Part shown: positions 6,474-12,624 of the stretch, in pieces | Layout of the letters: each line of letters starts with the position of its first letter | Numbering within the stretch: the stretch's first letter is position 1 | NCBI GenBank assembly: GCA_016931085.1 | Contig: JAFGFO010000284.1 | Coordinates: 1 to 23,797, forward strand | Length of the DNA: 23,797 nucleotides | Direction of reading: 5' to 3' | From: Thermoflexales bacterium | Lineage (GTDB): Bacteria > Chloroflexota > Anaerolineae > Fen-1058 | Made by a program: the position numbers and the translations under genes | The notes under the pieces: model-generated | The model's input: only the letters and a program-made list of their open reading frames with translations | What the model was told of the DNA's origin: nothing | Database searches by the model: none

Positions 6474-6977
6474 ATGAGCCAACAAAGCCGCGAGTCGTTT
6501 GTGAATACCTTGGGCTGGTGGGTAGCAGCGTTGTGGCTGTTGGCTTGCCTGGTGTCTTTGGTAGGCTTGGGCATGATGAGCGGGGTCTTGACCGCCCTGG
6601 ACGAGTGGACTCCCTTCGAGCAATCCTCACCACCAACGCCTGGCTATCCCCCGCTGTCGGGCCTGGCTTACATCAGTCCTCAGGCCCAAGACTGTACGCT
6701 GCTAAAACCCAAATCGCACCTGGGCTTTCCGCTCGAGCTGGATTATTGGGACTTTGACTATACCGTGTGTGCCGGCTTGGAGGTGGAGATTCTCGCCTCG
6801 GCCTGGGTCAAGCGTGGATCATCTTGGTGCTATTTGTATCTCGTGCGCGTCCCAGGCACGCGGAACGTGAGTGGCTGGATAGTTCAGGACGAGTTGTCAC
6901 CGTTTTTGCCAGAAACCGAGTTTTTTCCTTCCCCGCGCTTCGCTTGGGGATGCAGGGCAAAAAACTCGGTTTCTTAG
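6474..6977 (+). CDS. Membrane-anchored protein of unknown function (paralog 1)
   Basis: A 167-residue protein that I cannot assign to a named family. One hydrophobic segment (about 12-36) after a short N terminus suggests an N-terminal anchor with the rest outside the membrane. A Pro/Ser-rich linker leads to PGYPPLSGLAYI and then a compact domain with VEIL...WVKRG...CYLYLVRV...SGWIV, an SH3b-like pattern of short strands. The next gene encodes the same layout (PPYPPLTGHAFI, VEIL..VWMRG, CYCYLVRV, GGWV) with three cysteines in matching places, so the two are tandem duplicates. The last 21 residues are encoded by a palindromic repeat (6911-6974) that ends just before the stop. The start at 6474 is the first ATG before the membrane segment; it has no Shine-Dalgarno, and an upstream in-frame ATG at 6366 would add a low-quality 36-residue leader made of intergenic repeats. 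Confidence 0.65.
   Translation: MSQQSRESFVNTLGWWVAALWLLACLVSLVGLGMMSGVLTALDEWTPFEQSSPPTPGYPPLSGLAYISPQAQDCTLLKPKSHLGFPLELDYWDFDYTVCAGLEVEILASAWVKRGSSWCYLYLVRVPGTRNVSGWIVQDELSPFLPETEFFPSPRFAWGCRAKNSVS
6911..6974. repeat. 64-bp palindromic element, copy 1 (perfect 16-bp terminal inverted repeats)
   Basis: AGAAACCGAGTTTTTT (6911-6926) is the exact reverse complement of AAAAAACTCGGTTTCT (6959-6974). The interior (CCTTCCCCGCGCTTCGCTTGGGG and so on) also pairs partly. A second copy lies at 10562-10621 in opposite orientation. No coding capacity of its own; the element is read in frame as the C terminus of the upstream membrane protein. This is a miniature palindromic repeat of unknown origin. Confidence 0.8.
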
Positions 6978-6984
6978 GAAGGGC

Positions 6985-7452
6985 GTGTTGAGCAGCTTTC
7001 AACGACTTTCATCCAGGCAGCAAGGTCTGTTACTCGTTGCTCTATCGTCAGCGGCGCTTGTCCTGCTTGGCGTGAGGGGAGCCCTTGCTCCTGCTCGGAG
7101 CGCACCACCCCCTACGCCGATGCCCCCCTATCCTCCGCTGACAGGCCATGCGTTTATCACCACGCTGGGAACGTCCAACGACAGCGAGTGCCTTTGGAAC
7201 CGGCCCAGTCACGTGGACAGATACCAGAGCTCGGTGGGCTGTAAGCCGCACGGCACGCCCGTCGAGATTTTGCAACACGTGTGGATGCGCGGAACGGGGC
7301 AGACGGGCTGCTATTGCTACCTGGTCCGCGTCGATGACGCCGACTCGTTGGGCGGTTGGGTAGGGGGATACGCGCTGAGCCATGACCTCGCCGCAGCTTC
7401 GGGGGAACACTGTCCGTGGCAGCCTGCCCCCAAGCCTTCGCCGGAGCCGTGA
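6985..7452 (+). CDS. Membrane-anchored protein of unknown function (paralog 2)
   Basis: A 155-residue partner of the preceding gene. A hydrophobic segment (about 14-36) is followed by a Pro-rich linker, then PPYPPLTGHAFI and an SH3b-like stretch with VEIL, CYCYLVRV and GGWV. The three cysteines aligning with paralog 1 lie in SECLW, VGCKP and GCYC; the first two could form a disulfide in an extracytoplasmic domain. It starts with GTG at 6985, with AGGAAGGG just upstream that overlaps the stop codon of paralog 1; TTG at 6988 is an alternative. Its stop TGA (7450-7452) overlaps the ATG of the DUF2142 gene by one base, so the three genes form one unit. Function is unknown; a role near the membrane glycosyltransferase-like neighbour is only suggested by position. 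Confidence 0.7.
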   Translation: MLSSFQRLSSRQQGLLLVALSSAALVLLGVRGALAPARSAPPPTPMPPYPPLTGHAFITTLGTSNDSECLWNRPSHVDRYQSSVGCKPHGTPVEILQHVWMRGTGQTGCYCYLVRVDDADSLGGWVGGYALSHDLAAASGEHCPWQPAPKPSPEP

Positions 7453-8930
7453 TGGGTGTAAACAAACTCCGCTGGCCATCTGTGGGACTTGGTCTCATCC
7501 TGGCTGCCTACCTGCTCGTCGGCGCCTCGTACGCCATCTACACCCCCCCCTGGCAGGTGCCGGACGAGCCGGCCCACTATAACTATGTCCGTGCCCTGGC
7601 GACCACCGCTCAGCTCCCCGTCATCGAGATGGGCGATTATGACCAGGCTTACTTGAGCCAGTTAGTCTTTGAGAGCAAGTTTTCCCCCGAGCTGTCCATC
7701 GAGCCGCTGGAGTACGAGGACTGGCAGCCCCCAGCGTACTACGGTCTGGCGGCCCTGGTCTATGGGTCGACTGGTGGCTCGCTCCTGGCGCTGCGTTTCT
7801 TTTCCCTGCTGCTGGGGGCTGCCCTGCTGATTCTGGCCTTTTTGATCGTGCGCGGCATGTTTCCCGCTCATCCGTCGCTCGCCCTGGGCACGGCTGCCTT
7901 TGTCGCCTTTGTGCCGCAGCACCTGGCCATGATGGCCGGCGTGAACAACGATAGCCTGGCCGAGCTGCTGTTGGCGATGGTGATCTATTTAATTGTTAAT
8001 TATCAATTGTCAAGTGTTGATTGTCAACTGGGGGATCCCCAAGCACCGAATGTCCGTCTCGAATCCCAAGGTTTCGGTTTTGTATCTCGCCGGAGGTGGG
8101 TATTGCTTGGCGTGCTGCTGGGGCTGGGGATGATCACCAAGCTCTCGTTTTACATCGCCCTGCCGCTCGTCGCCTGGGCCATGCTTCGTTCCTACACCGT
8201 GCAGGTCTCTGGCCAAGCCCAAGGTAAGCTTACATCACCCTCGCGTTTCACGTCTCGTATCATCCCGAGCTTGTCGAGGGACGTCTCACGTCTCGCGTTT
8301 CACGTTTCACGTTTCACATTTCACGCTCTTCCCCTCTTACTCCCCGCCCTCCTCATCGCCCTTCCCTGGTGGCTGCGTAACGTTGGCGTGTACGGCTGGC
8401 CTGACGTGATGGGCCTGGTGCGGCATAACGCCGTGGTGGTCGGGCAGCCCACGACGACCTGGTGGATCGAGCAGTATGGCTGGGCCAGCCTCGCGCAGCG
8501 TCTTTTCACCTTCACCTTTCAAAGCTTTTGGGGCCAGTTCGGCTGGATGACGGTTCCGCTGTCGCCGCGTTACTACCTGGCACTGGGCGCGCTGTCGGTG
8601 GCGGCCTTGGCCGGCTGTTTGTGGGCAGCCTGGCCGCGCCGGAGGGAGCTCCTGGCCGACGCGCGCTTCCAACTGCTGGGGGCGTGGGTGGGACTTACGC
8701 TTTTGATGTACCTGTATTATAATCTGGGCTTTGTCCAGCATCAGGGGCGTTACCTGTTCCCGGCCCTCATCCCGCTTGGCCTGGCCTTCAGCGTGGGCTG
8801 GCAGCAGTGGACGCGCATACTGCCACGTGGATGGGCCTGGCGCGAGGCGTTCATGATCCTGCCCTACCTTGGCCTGCTGGCCCTGGACTTGCTGGCGCTC
8901 TTTCGCGCGATCGTCCCCTCGCTGAGCTGA
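7452..8930 (+). CDS. DUF2142 / GT-C-like multi-pass membrane protein
   Basis: A 492-residue integral membrane protein. The N-terminal membrane helix is followed by PPWQVPDEPAHYNYVRAL (D38, E39 and H42), the acidic loop typical of DUF2142 and related GT-C glycosyltransferase-like proteins, and then by DWQPPAYY. About ten further hydrophobic segments run to the C terminus. Such proteins are found with cell-surface polysaccharide genes and are thought to use lipid-linked sugars, but the reaction is not established. The start at 7452 overlaps the previous stop (TGATG). Two stretches read as intergenic repeat rather than membrane protein: about residues 178-215 (7985-8095) and 258-294 (8225-8333). 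Both keep the frame open. The gene is convergent with the radical SAM gene, 21 bases apart. Confidence 0.78.
   Translation: MGVNKLRWPSVGLGLILAAYLLVGASYAIYTPPWQVPDEPAHYNYVRALATTAQLPVIEMGDYDQAYLSQLVFESKFSPELSIEPLEYEDWQPPAYYGLAALVYGSTGGSLLALRFFSLLLGAALLILAFLIVRGMFPAHPSLALGTAAFVAFVPQHLAMMAGVNNDSLAELLLAMVIYLIVNYQLSSVDCQLGDPQAPNVRLESQGFGFVSRRRWVLLGVLLGLGMITKLSFYIALPLVAWAMLRSYTVQVSGQAQGKLTSPSRFTSRIIPSLSRDVSRLAFHVSRFTFHALPLLLPALLIALPWWLRNVGVYGWPDVMGLVRHNAVVVGQPTTTWWIEQYGWASLAQRLFTFTFQSFWGQFGWMTVPLSPRYYLALGALSVAALAGCLWAAWPRRRELLADARFQLLGAWVGLTLLMYLYYNLGFVQHQGRYLFPALIPLGLAFSVGWQQWTRILPRGWAWREAFMILPYLGLLALDLLALFRAIVPSLS
7985..8095. repeat. AT-rich AATTGTCAA-type repeat inside the DUF2142 gene
   Basis: The stretch TTAATTGTTAATTATCAATT followed by GTCAAGTGTTGATTGTCAAC is far more AT-rich than its surroundings and consists of diverged AATTGT/GTTGATTG units. 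A GGGGGATCCCC palindrome and a CGAATCCCAAGGTTTCGG tract follow. It resembles intergenic repeat sequence but is translated in frame within a loop region. Confidence 0.55.
8225..8333. repeat. Composite CACGTTT / CCCGAGCTTGTCGAGGG repeat inside the DUF2142 gene
   Basis: Starting at CATCACCCTCGCGTTTCACG, the stretch holds ATCCCGAGCTTGTCGAGGGA (a palindrome-like unit) and then several copies of CGTTTCACG/CGTTTCACA up to 8326. The reverse complement CGTGAAACGTGAAACG style matches the spacer before der. The frame stays open and codes for a Ser/Arg/Phe-rich stretch (RIIPSLSRDVSR, then FHVSRFTFH). Confidence 0.65.
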
Positions 8931-8951
8931 TCTGGCGTCTCTTCAACCGCC

Positions 8952-10145
8952 CTAATACACAAACTCGGCGATGTCGTAGCTGGAAATCTTGGGCGGGGAC
9001 CCGGCAAAGCGCAGCCCGGTCTGGATGTCGCGGCGTTGGGCGCGGATTTGCCCCGGCGTCAGGGCCGTGATCTGCTCGCGGGCGGCGATCGCGCCATAAG
9101 GCTGGCCGGGCTGCTCGACCAGCTCGGAAAAATATACCATGTCGCCTGCGCCCAGCCCGGCGGCGTTGATCGCCTCGACCGTGTCGCGGACGTGGCCGGC
9201 CGCATAGCGTTCTCCCCCCGCGCCCAGCAGGACAATTAGGCACACCTGGCCGCCGCCGGCCTTGACGGCTTGCGCGGCGGCTACCGCGTCGGCGGCCAGG
9301 CCGGGCTTGTTCAGGCAGCGGAGCAGCGGATCGTGCCCGCTTTCCAGGCCGATGTAGACGCGCCGCAGGCCGCGCTCGACCAACTCGGCATATGCCTGGT
9401 GCCCTTTCCTGGCGCCCGAAAAGCCGTCCAGAAAAGCGCTCCAGCCAAGCTGGGAGGGATCGGCCTCGAGCCGGGTGTACATCACGTCGAGCAGCTCAAT
9501 CAGTCGCCGCTGCGGCGCGGCCAACGCGTTAGCGGCAGCCAGGAAGATGCCTTTGCGCAGCGGCCTGGCCGGGCCGAGGTAGGTCAGGACGCTGTCCACG
9601 TGGGTGCGGAACTCGGCTGGCGACTTGATGCGAAAGGGGATCTGACGGTAGAAGGTGCAAAAAGTGCAGGTGTTGAACGGGCAGCCCTCGGTGGCTTGCA
9701 GCACGAGGGCCAGGTATTGGTCGGGTGGCAAGATGCCCAGCGGGGTATAGATGGCCTTGAAGCGGGCCGCGTCCCCGGCGCTGGCGGACGGGCTGAAGCG
9801 CGCCGCGCGGCCGATGATGGCTTCCAACTCGGCCTGCGTGTCGGCCAGCGCCTCCCAGGCGCAGCCGTCCAGGGGGCGCATCAAGGCGGCCGCGCGAGCG
9901 ATCACGTCTTCGGCTTGTTGATCGCTCAACCAGGTGCGCTGGCGCTGCCCGCCGAGGCGGCGCTTGGCCAAGACGCGGCCGTCGTAGCCACGCCGGTAGC
10001 TCGTCCCCTCTAGGAACGCGCTCCACAGCCGCCCGGCTCGATCGTAGACCAGCGCGGTCTGCTGGTCGAGGGCCAGGCTCAGCGCGCCGGGCTGCAGCTT
10101 GGCCGTCAGAGTTTGCCCATTTGCCAGCCGGCCCTGAACGACCAC
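8952..10145 (-). CDS. Radical SAM protein (CX4CX2C cluster)
   Basis: A 397-residue radical SAM protein. The [4Fe-4S] cluster cysteines are C155, C160 and C163 in GCPFNTCTFCTFY, spaced CX4CX2C instead of the canonical CX3CX2C. I know similar spacing from other uncharacterised radical SAM proteins with GCxWNxCTFC motifs. The later RRVYIGLESGHDPLLRCLNK (about 261-280) is the SAM-binding strand seen in Elp3/MiaB-like members. The N-terminal 130 residues do not match a domain I recognise and could form an accessory substrate or regulator part. The start is GTG at 10145, 6 bases after the upstream REC gene, with little Shine-Dalgarno, so translation is probably coupled. Substrate unknown. Confidence 0.82.
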   Translation of the reverse strand: MVVQGRLANGQTLTAKLQPGALSLALDQQTALVYDRAGRLWSAFLEGTSYRRGYDGRVLAKRRLGGQRQRTWLSDQQAEDVIARAAALMRPLDGCAWEALADTQAELEAIIGRAARFSPSASAGDAARFKAIYTPLGILPPDQYLALVLQATEGCPFNTCTFCTFYRQIPFRIKSPAEFRTHVDSVLTYLGPARPLRKGIFLAAANALAAPQRRLIELLDVMYTRLEADPSQLGWSAFLDGFSGARKGHQAYAELVERGLRRVYIGLESGHDPLLRCLNKPGLAADAVAAAQAVKAGGGQVCLIVLLGAGGERYAAGHVRDTVEAINAAGLGAGDMVYFSELVEQPGQPYGAIAAREQITALTPGQIRAQRRDIQTGLRFAGSPPKISSYDIAEFVY

Positions 10146-10151
10146 CTCGGT

Positions 10152-10529
10152 TTACCCGCGCCTTTGGTCAGATCGCACAGCCTGGATGGCCTTGATCAGG
10201 CGCTCCGAGTCGATGTTTTTGAGCACGTAGCGGGAGGCCCCGGCCTCGAAAGCCGCTTGCCGCTCGGCTTCGTCGAGGTAAGAGGTCAAGATGATCACGC
10301 TGGCGCCGCCAGCGACGATCTGCCGGCAGGTTTCCAGCCCGCTGCCGTCGGCTATCTTGACCTCCAGCAATACCACGTCGGGTTTTTTCTCGCCCACGAG
10401 CTTCAGCCCCTCCTGGCTCGATCCAGTGCTGCCAACTAGCTCGATTTCGGGAGCCTTGCCCAGGCGCGCTTCGAGGGCCTGGCGCACGCTCTCGCGGTCG
10501 TCGATGATGAGTAATTTTGTCTTGATCAC
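10152..10529 (-). CDS. REC-only response regulator with Glu at the phosphoacceptor site
   Basis: A 125-residue single receiver domain. The acidic pair is D10-D11 (LLIIDDRES), the switch Thr lies in VIILTSY and the conserved Lys in RYVLKN. The phosphoacceptor position reads VVLLEVKIADGSGLE, so E56 replaces the invariant Asp. Glu here often mimics the phosphorylated state, so the protein may be locked on or signal without phosphotransfer. No output domain is present. GTG start at 10529 with AGGAA about ten bases upstream. It is 6 bases from the radical SAM gene, with which it likely forms a unit, and downstream of a histidine kinase gene, separated from it by a palindromic repeat. Confidence 0.85.
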   Translation of the reverse strand: MIKTKLLIIDDRESVRQALEARLGKAPEIELVGSTGSSQEGLKLVGEKKPDVVLLEVKIADGSGLETCRQIVAGGASVIILTSYLDEAERQAAFEAGASRYVLKNIDSERLIKAIQAVRSDQRRG

Positions 10530-10561
10530 TGCTGTTGTTCCTGTTCGAAGAGATAGCTTTT

Positions 10562-10621
10562 AGAAACCGTTTTTTTGCCTTGCATCCCCAAGCGCGGGGA
10601 AGGAAAAAAATCTCGGTTTCT
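10562..10621. repeat. 60-bp palindromic element, copy 2
   Basis: AGAAACCG at the left and CGGTTTCT at the right are exact complements, with T and A runs next to them. The interior TGCATCCCCAAGCGCGGGGA equals the reverse complement of copy 1 (6911-6974) except for a four-base loss and a few substitutions. The copy lies between the kinase and the E56 receiver gene, in the probable leader of the latter. Confidence 0.8.
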
Positions 10622-10657
10622 GGCCGCCGCGTATTTGTGTTCCATATCGATGGTGTA

Positions 10658-10663
10658 AGTATA
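10658..10663 (-). promoter_or_regulatory. Weak candidate -10 upstream of the E56 receiver gene
   Basis: The minus strand reads TATACT, 5 of 6 to consensus, but no -35 at a good distance is visible. If real, the transcript leader would contain the whole palindromic element at 10562-10621. Confidence 0.25.
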
Positions 10664-10718
10664 GATGAAACCGGGCATTAATTCCAGTGTCATTTATCCT
10701 GATCCTTTGTGACAAGCG

Positions 10719-11894
10719 TCACGCCAGGCGCTCGCCGGCGGCATGGAGGGGCACCTGGACCTCCACACGAGTGCCATGGCCTGGCGCGCTATCTACAGTG
10801 AGCTTGCCACCCAAGGCGCGCGCCCGCGCTTGCATGTTGCTCAGGCCATGCCCTTCGTGACGGCTCGCGCGGCTCGGATCATAGCCGCGACCGTCGTCGG
10901 CGATGGACAGGCAAATATGCTCGTGACCGTCGTACAACTTGACGCTGACCGTGTTGGCACGGGCGTGCTTGGCCACGTTGGCCAGTGCTTCTTGTGCGAT
11001 ATGAAAAAGCCCAGAGGCTTGGGAGGGCGTTAGATCGCTACCGCTTTCCACTTGCACGTCAGCCTGGATGAGTGTATGGGCGTGAAAAGCCCGGGCCAAC
11101 TCGTCTAGCCCGGTGGCCAGGTCCTTATCCTGGAAGCGCTGTGGCCGCAAGTCGAGGATATAGTTGCGAATGTCCTTGATGACCTCGTTGAGACTGCTGA
11201 TGGCCTGGCCCAGGTGCTGCTTGGCTTGGGCCGGATCCTCGTCAAGCAGCAGATTGCCGTACTCTAGCGTCAACCCGACTGCATAGATGGACTGGATGAT
11301 GCCGTCGTGCAGATCCATCCCGATCCGCTCGCGTTCTTCAAATATGGCCAGACGTTGGATTTGCTGATAGAGGCGGGCGTTCTTGATGGCGATGGCGGCG
11401 TGAGCGGCCAACATCACGATCACTTTTTCGTCGTCGGCGCTGAACTCGCCATCGTCCAGTTTGTTGGTAAGGTATAACGTGCCCAGCACATTGTCCTTAG
11501 AGACGATGGGCACCCTCAAGAAACTGGTCATGGCCGGGTGTCCCTGGCTAAAGCCGGCCGAGTGCGGGTGTTCGGCGATGTCGCGCAGCCGGATGGCCTG
11601 GGTGGAACGCAGCATCTCTCCCAGTATCCCCTGCCCCTGGGGGAATGGCCCGATGTGTGTCGCTTGCTCGGCTGTCAGGCCGGAATACAAGAATCGCTCT
11701 AGCTTACCGTGTGTATCTGGTAAGCCCAAGGCCGCGTAGCGAGCATTGACCAACTCGCGCGCCAGGTGGACGACGTGCTGCAAGACGTGATCGAGCGATA
11801 ACTCGGCCGTGATGGTTAGGGTCGCTTCGTGAAGCGCTTCCAATTGCGCGCGGAGTGATTTGTCGGCTGTGCTGTTACGCCTGCGTTTGACCAT
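10719..11894 (-). CDS. GAF-domain sensor histidine kinase (NarL/DevS type)
   Basis: A 391-residue soluble kinase. The GAF domain (about 36-175) carries RLRDIAEHPHSAGFSQGHPAMTSFLRVP, very close in pattern to the GAF-A domain of mycobacterial DevS/DosT, including a His (H119) where I believe those proteins bind heme; this alignment is from memory. The HisKA_3 dimerisation helix has ERERIGMDLHDGIIQSIYAVG with H196 as phosphoacceptor. The HATPase domain has the N box QEALANVAKHA (N306), DDGRGYD (333-339) and GHGLSNMQARA (348-). No membrane segment is seen, so the ligand is probably cytoplasmic. The ATG at 11894 follows a GAAAC-type repeat and lacks a Shine-Dalgarno. Two REC-only proteins flank it; the canonical one (12098-12475) is the more likely phosphate acceptor, although NarL-type kinases usually pair with REC-HTH proteins, none of which is in the window. 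Confidence 0.9.
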   Translation of the reverse strand: MVKRRRNSTADKSLRAQLEALHEATLTITAELSLDHVLQHVVHLARELVNARYAALGLPDTHGKLERFLYSGLTAEQATHIGPFPQGQGILGEMLRSTQAIRLRDIAEHPHSAGFSQGHPAMTSFLRVPIVSKDNVLGTLYLTNKLDDGEFSADDEKVIVMLAAHAAIAIKNARLYQQIQRLAIFEERERIGMDLHDGIIQSIYAVGLTLEYGNLLLDEDPAQAKQHLGQAISSLNEVIKDIRNYILDLRPQRFQDKDLATGLDELARAFHAHTLIQADVQVESGSDLTPSQASGLFHIAQEALANVAKHARANTVSVKLYDGHEHICLSIADDGRGYDPSRASRHEGHGLSNMQARARALGGKLTVDSAPGHGTRVEVQVPLHAAGERLA

Positions 11895-11910
11895 AATGTC
11901 TGGCTAAAGA

Positions 11911-11948
11911 TACAAGTTTCAGGTTCAAGTCTCGGGTTCGAGCCTCGT
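11911..11948. repeat. GAAAC/GAACC-type repeat in the histidine kinase leader
   Basis: On the minus strand the leader reads CTCGAACCCGAGACTTGAAC followed by CTGAAACTTG, the same unit type found before 6474 and 18922. It lies about 16 bases before the ATG. Confidence 0.45.
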
Positions 11949-11989
11949 CTCACTGTCCTCTTGTCTTTGGTGAGGGGCTCTGATAGCTC

Positions 11990-11995
11990 ATTATA
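11990..11995 (-). promoter_or_regulatory. Candidate -10 of the histidine kinase gene
   Basis: The minus strand reads TATAAT, a perfect -10, about 95 bases before the ATG and just past the terminator-like hairpin at 12023-12047. No good -35 was found. Confidence 0.35.
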
Positions 11996-12022
11996 ACTGC
12001 AGGGCGTTTACTTGGGCAGGCC

Positions 12023-12047
12023 AAAACGTATGTGGACCTCACATACG
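12023..12047 (-). terminator. Probable intrinsic terminator of the canonical receiver gene
   Basis: On the minus strand CGTATGTG pairs perfectly with CACATACG (plus coordinates 12027-12034 and 12040-12047) across a 5-base loop, followed directly by TTTTGG. An outer CAGGC/GCCTG pair (12017-12021 and 12052-12056) extends the structure. It lies about 50 bases past the stop of the gene at 12098-12475. Confidence 0.5.
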
Positions 12048-12097
12048 GTGTGCCTGGGGGGAAAGATAGGGGGATACTCATGGCAATGCCGGGCTAA

Positions 12098-12475
12098 CTA
12101 GTCTGCTTGGGTGTGCGACAGGCGGAAACGAGTGGCCATGTCGCGCAGTTGCCGGAAACTGACGGGCTTGATGAGCACCACGTTCGCTTCTTCTTGTACA
12201 GTTTCGGCCATCGCCGCGTCAGCCGTGGCAACGATGACGTAGGTGTTGGCCATTCGCTCGTTGGCGCGAATCTGGTGCAAAATGTCTGCGCCAGAGATGT
12301 TGGGCAGGTGCAGGTCAAGCACGATGAGATCTGGCGCGTCGGCGGCCACTCGCATGATGGCCGTCAGTCCGCCCATGATCACCTCGGTCTCAAATCCAGC
12401 CGCCCGGAGCGCTTCCGAGTAAATGTCGGCCAGACTTCCCTCGTCTTCTACCACTAGAGCTCGTGGCTTGTCCAT
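12098..12475 (-). CDS. Canonical REC-only response regulator (CheY-like)
   Basis: A 125-residue single receiver domain without an output domain. The acidic cluster E10-D11-E12 (VVEDEG), the phosphoacceptor D54 in LIVLDLHLP, a Thr in IVATADA and the Lys in VLIKPVS are all present, so it can accept phosphate. AGGAGA lies about nine bases before the ATG at 12475. It probably works with the histidine kinase next door and passes the signal by protein contact; this pairing is inferred from position. A terminator-like hairpin follows it, so it may be transcribed separately from the kinase. Confidence 0.92.
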   Translation of the reverse strand: MDKPRALVVEDEGSLADIYSEALRAAGFETEVIMGGLTAIMRVAADAPDLIVLDLHLPNISGADILHQIRANERMANTYVIVATADAAMAETVQEEANVVLIKPVSFRQLRDMATRFRLSHTQAD

Positions 12476-12519
12476 AAATCCGTCTCCTGTATGCTATGTT
12501 CTAACATGTGCTTCCCCTA

Positions 12520-12525
12520 AGTATA
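12520..12525 (-). promoter_or_regulatory. Candidate -10 of the canonical receiver gene
   Basis: The minus strand reads TATACT in the context GTGTATACTTAG, about 45 bases before the ATG. No clear -35 is present. Confidence 0.35.
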
Positions 12526-12557
12526 CACCAATTTCAGGAATTTGCATTCTCTGCTTT

Positions 12558-12586
12558 TTGACTTTTTGGGGGCGCGAGGTTAGAAT
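12558..12586 (+). promoter_or_regulatory. polA promoter
   Basis: TTGACT (12558-12563) and TAGAAT (12581-12586) are separated by 17 bases and each matches 5 of 6 consensus positions. Transcription would start near 12593, giving a leader of about 30 bases with an AACGTAAAACGC repeat and then GAGAGGAGA. Confidence 0.65.
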
Positions 12587-12591
12587 CTATA

Positions 12592-12610
12592 CAACGTAAA
12601 ACGCAAAACA
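12592..12610 (+). repeat. AACGTAAAACGC-type repeat in the polA leader
   Basis: CAACGTAAAACGCAAAACAC is built of degenerate AAAACG units. It is close to the AAACGTAAAACGTGAAA tract before der (21104-21125). Here a normal GAGGAG Shine-Dalgarno follows it. Confidence 0.5.
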
Positions 12611-12624
12611 CGAGAGGAGAAACG

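Noticed and set aside
8337..8741. 134-codon minus-strand frame inside the DUF2142 gene
   Set aside because: Low-complexity Arg/Gln/Pro-rich product typical of antisense reading of a membrane protein gene; no start context.
12001..12060. tRNA-like or riboswitch-like fold in the compound hairpin
   Set aside because: It has only two nested stems followed by a T run on the minus strand, so a terminator explains it; no cloverleaf or known aptamer core was seen.
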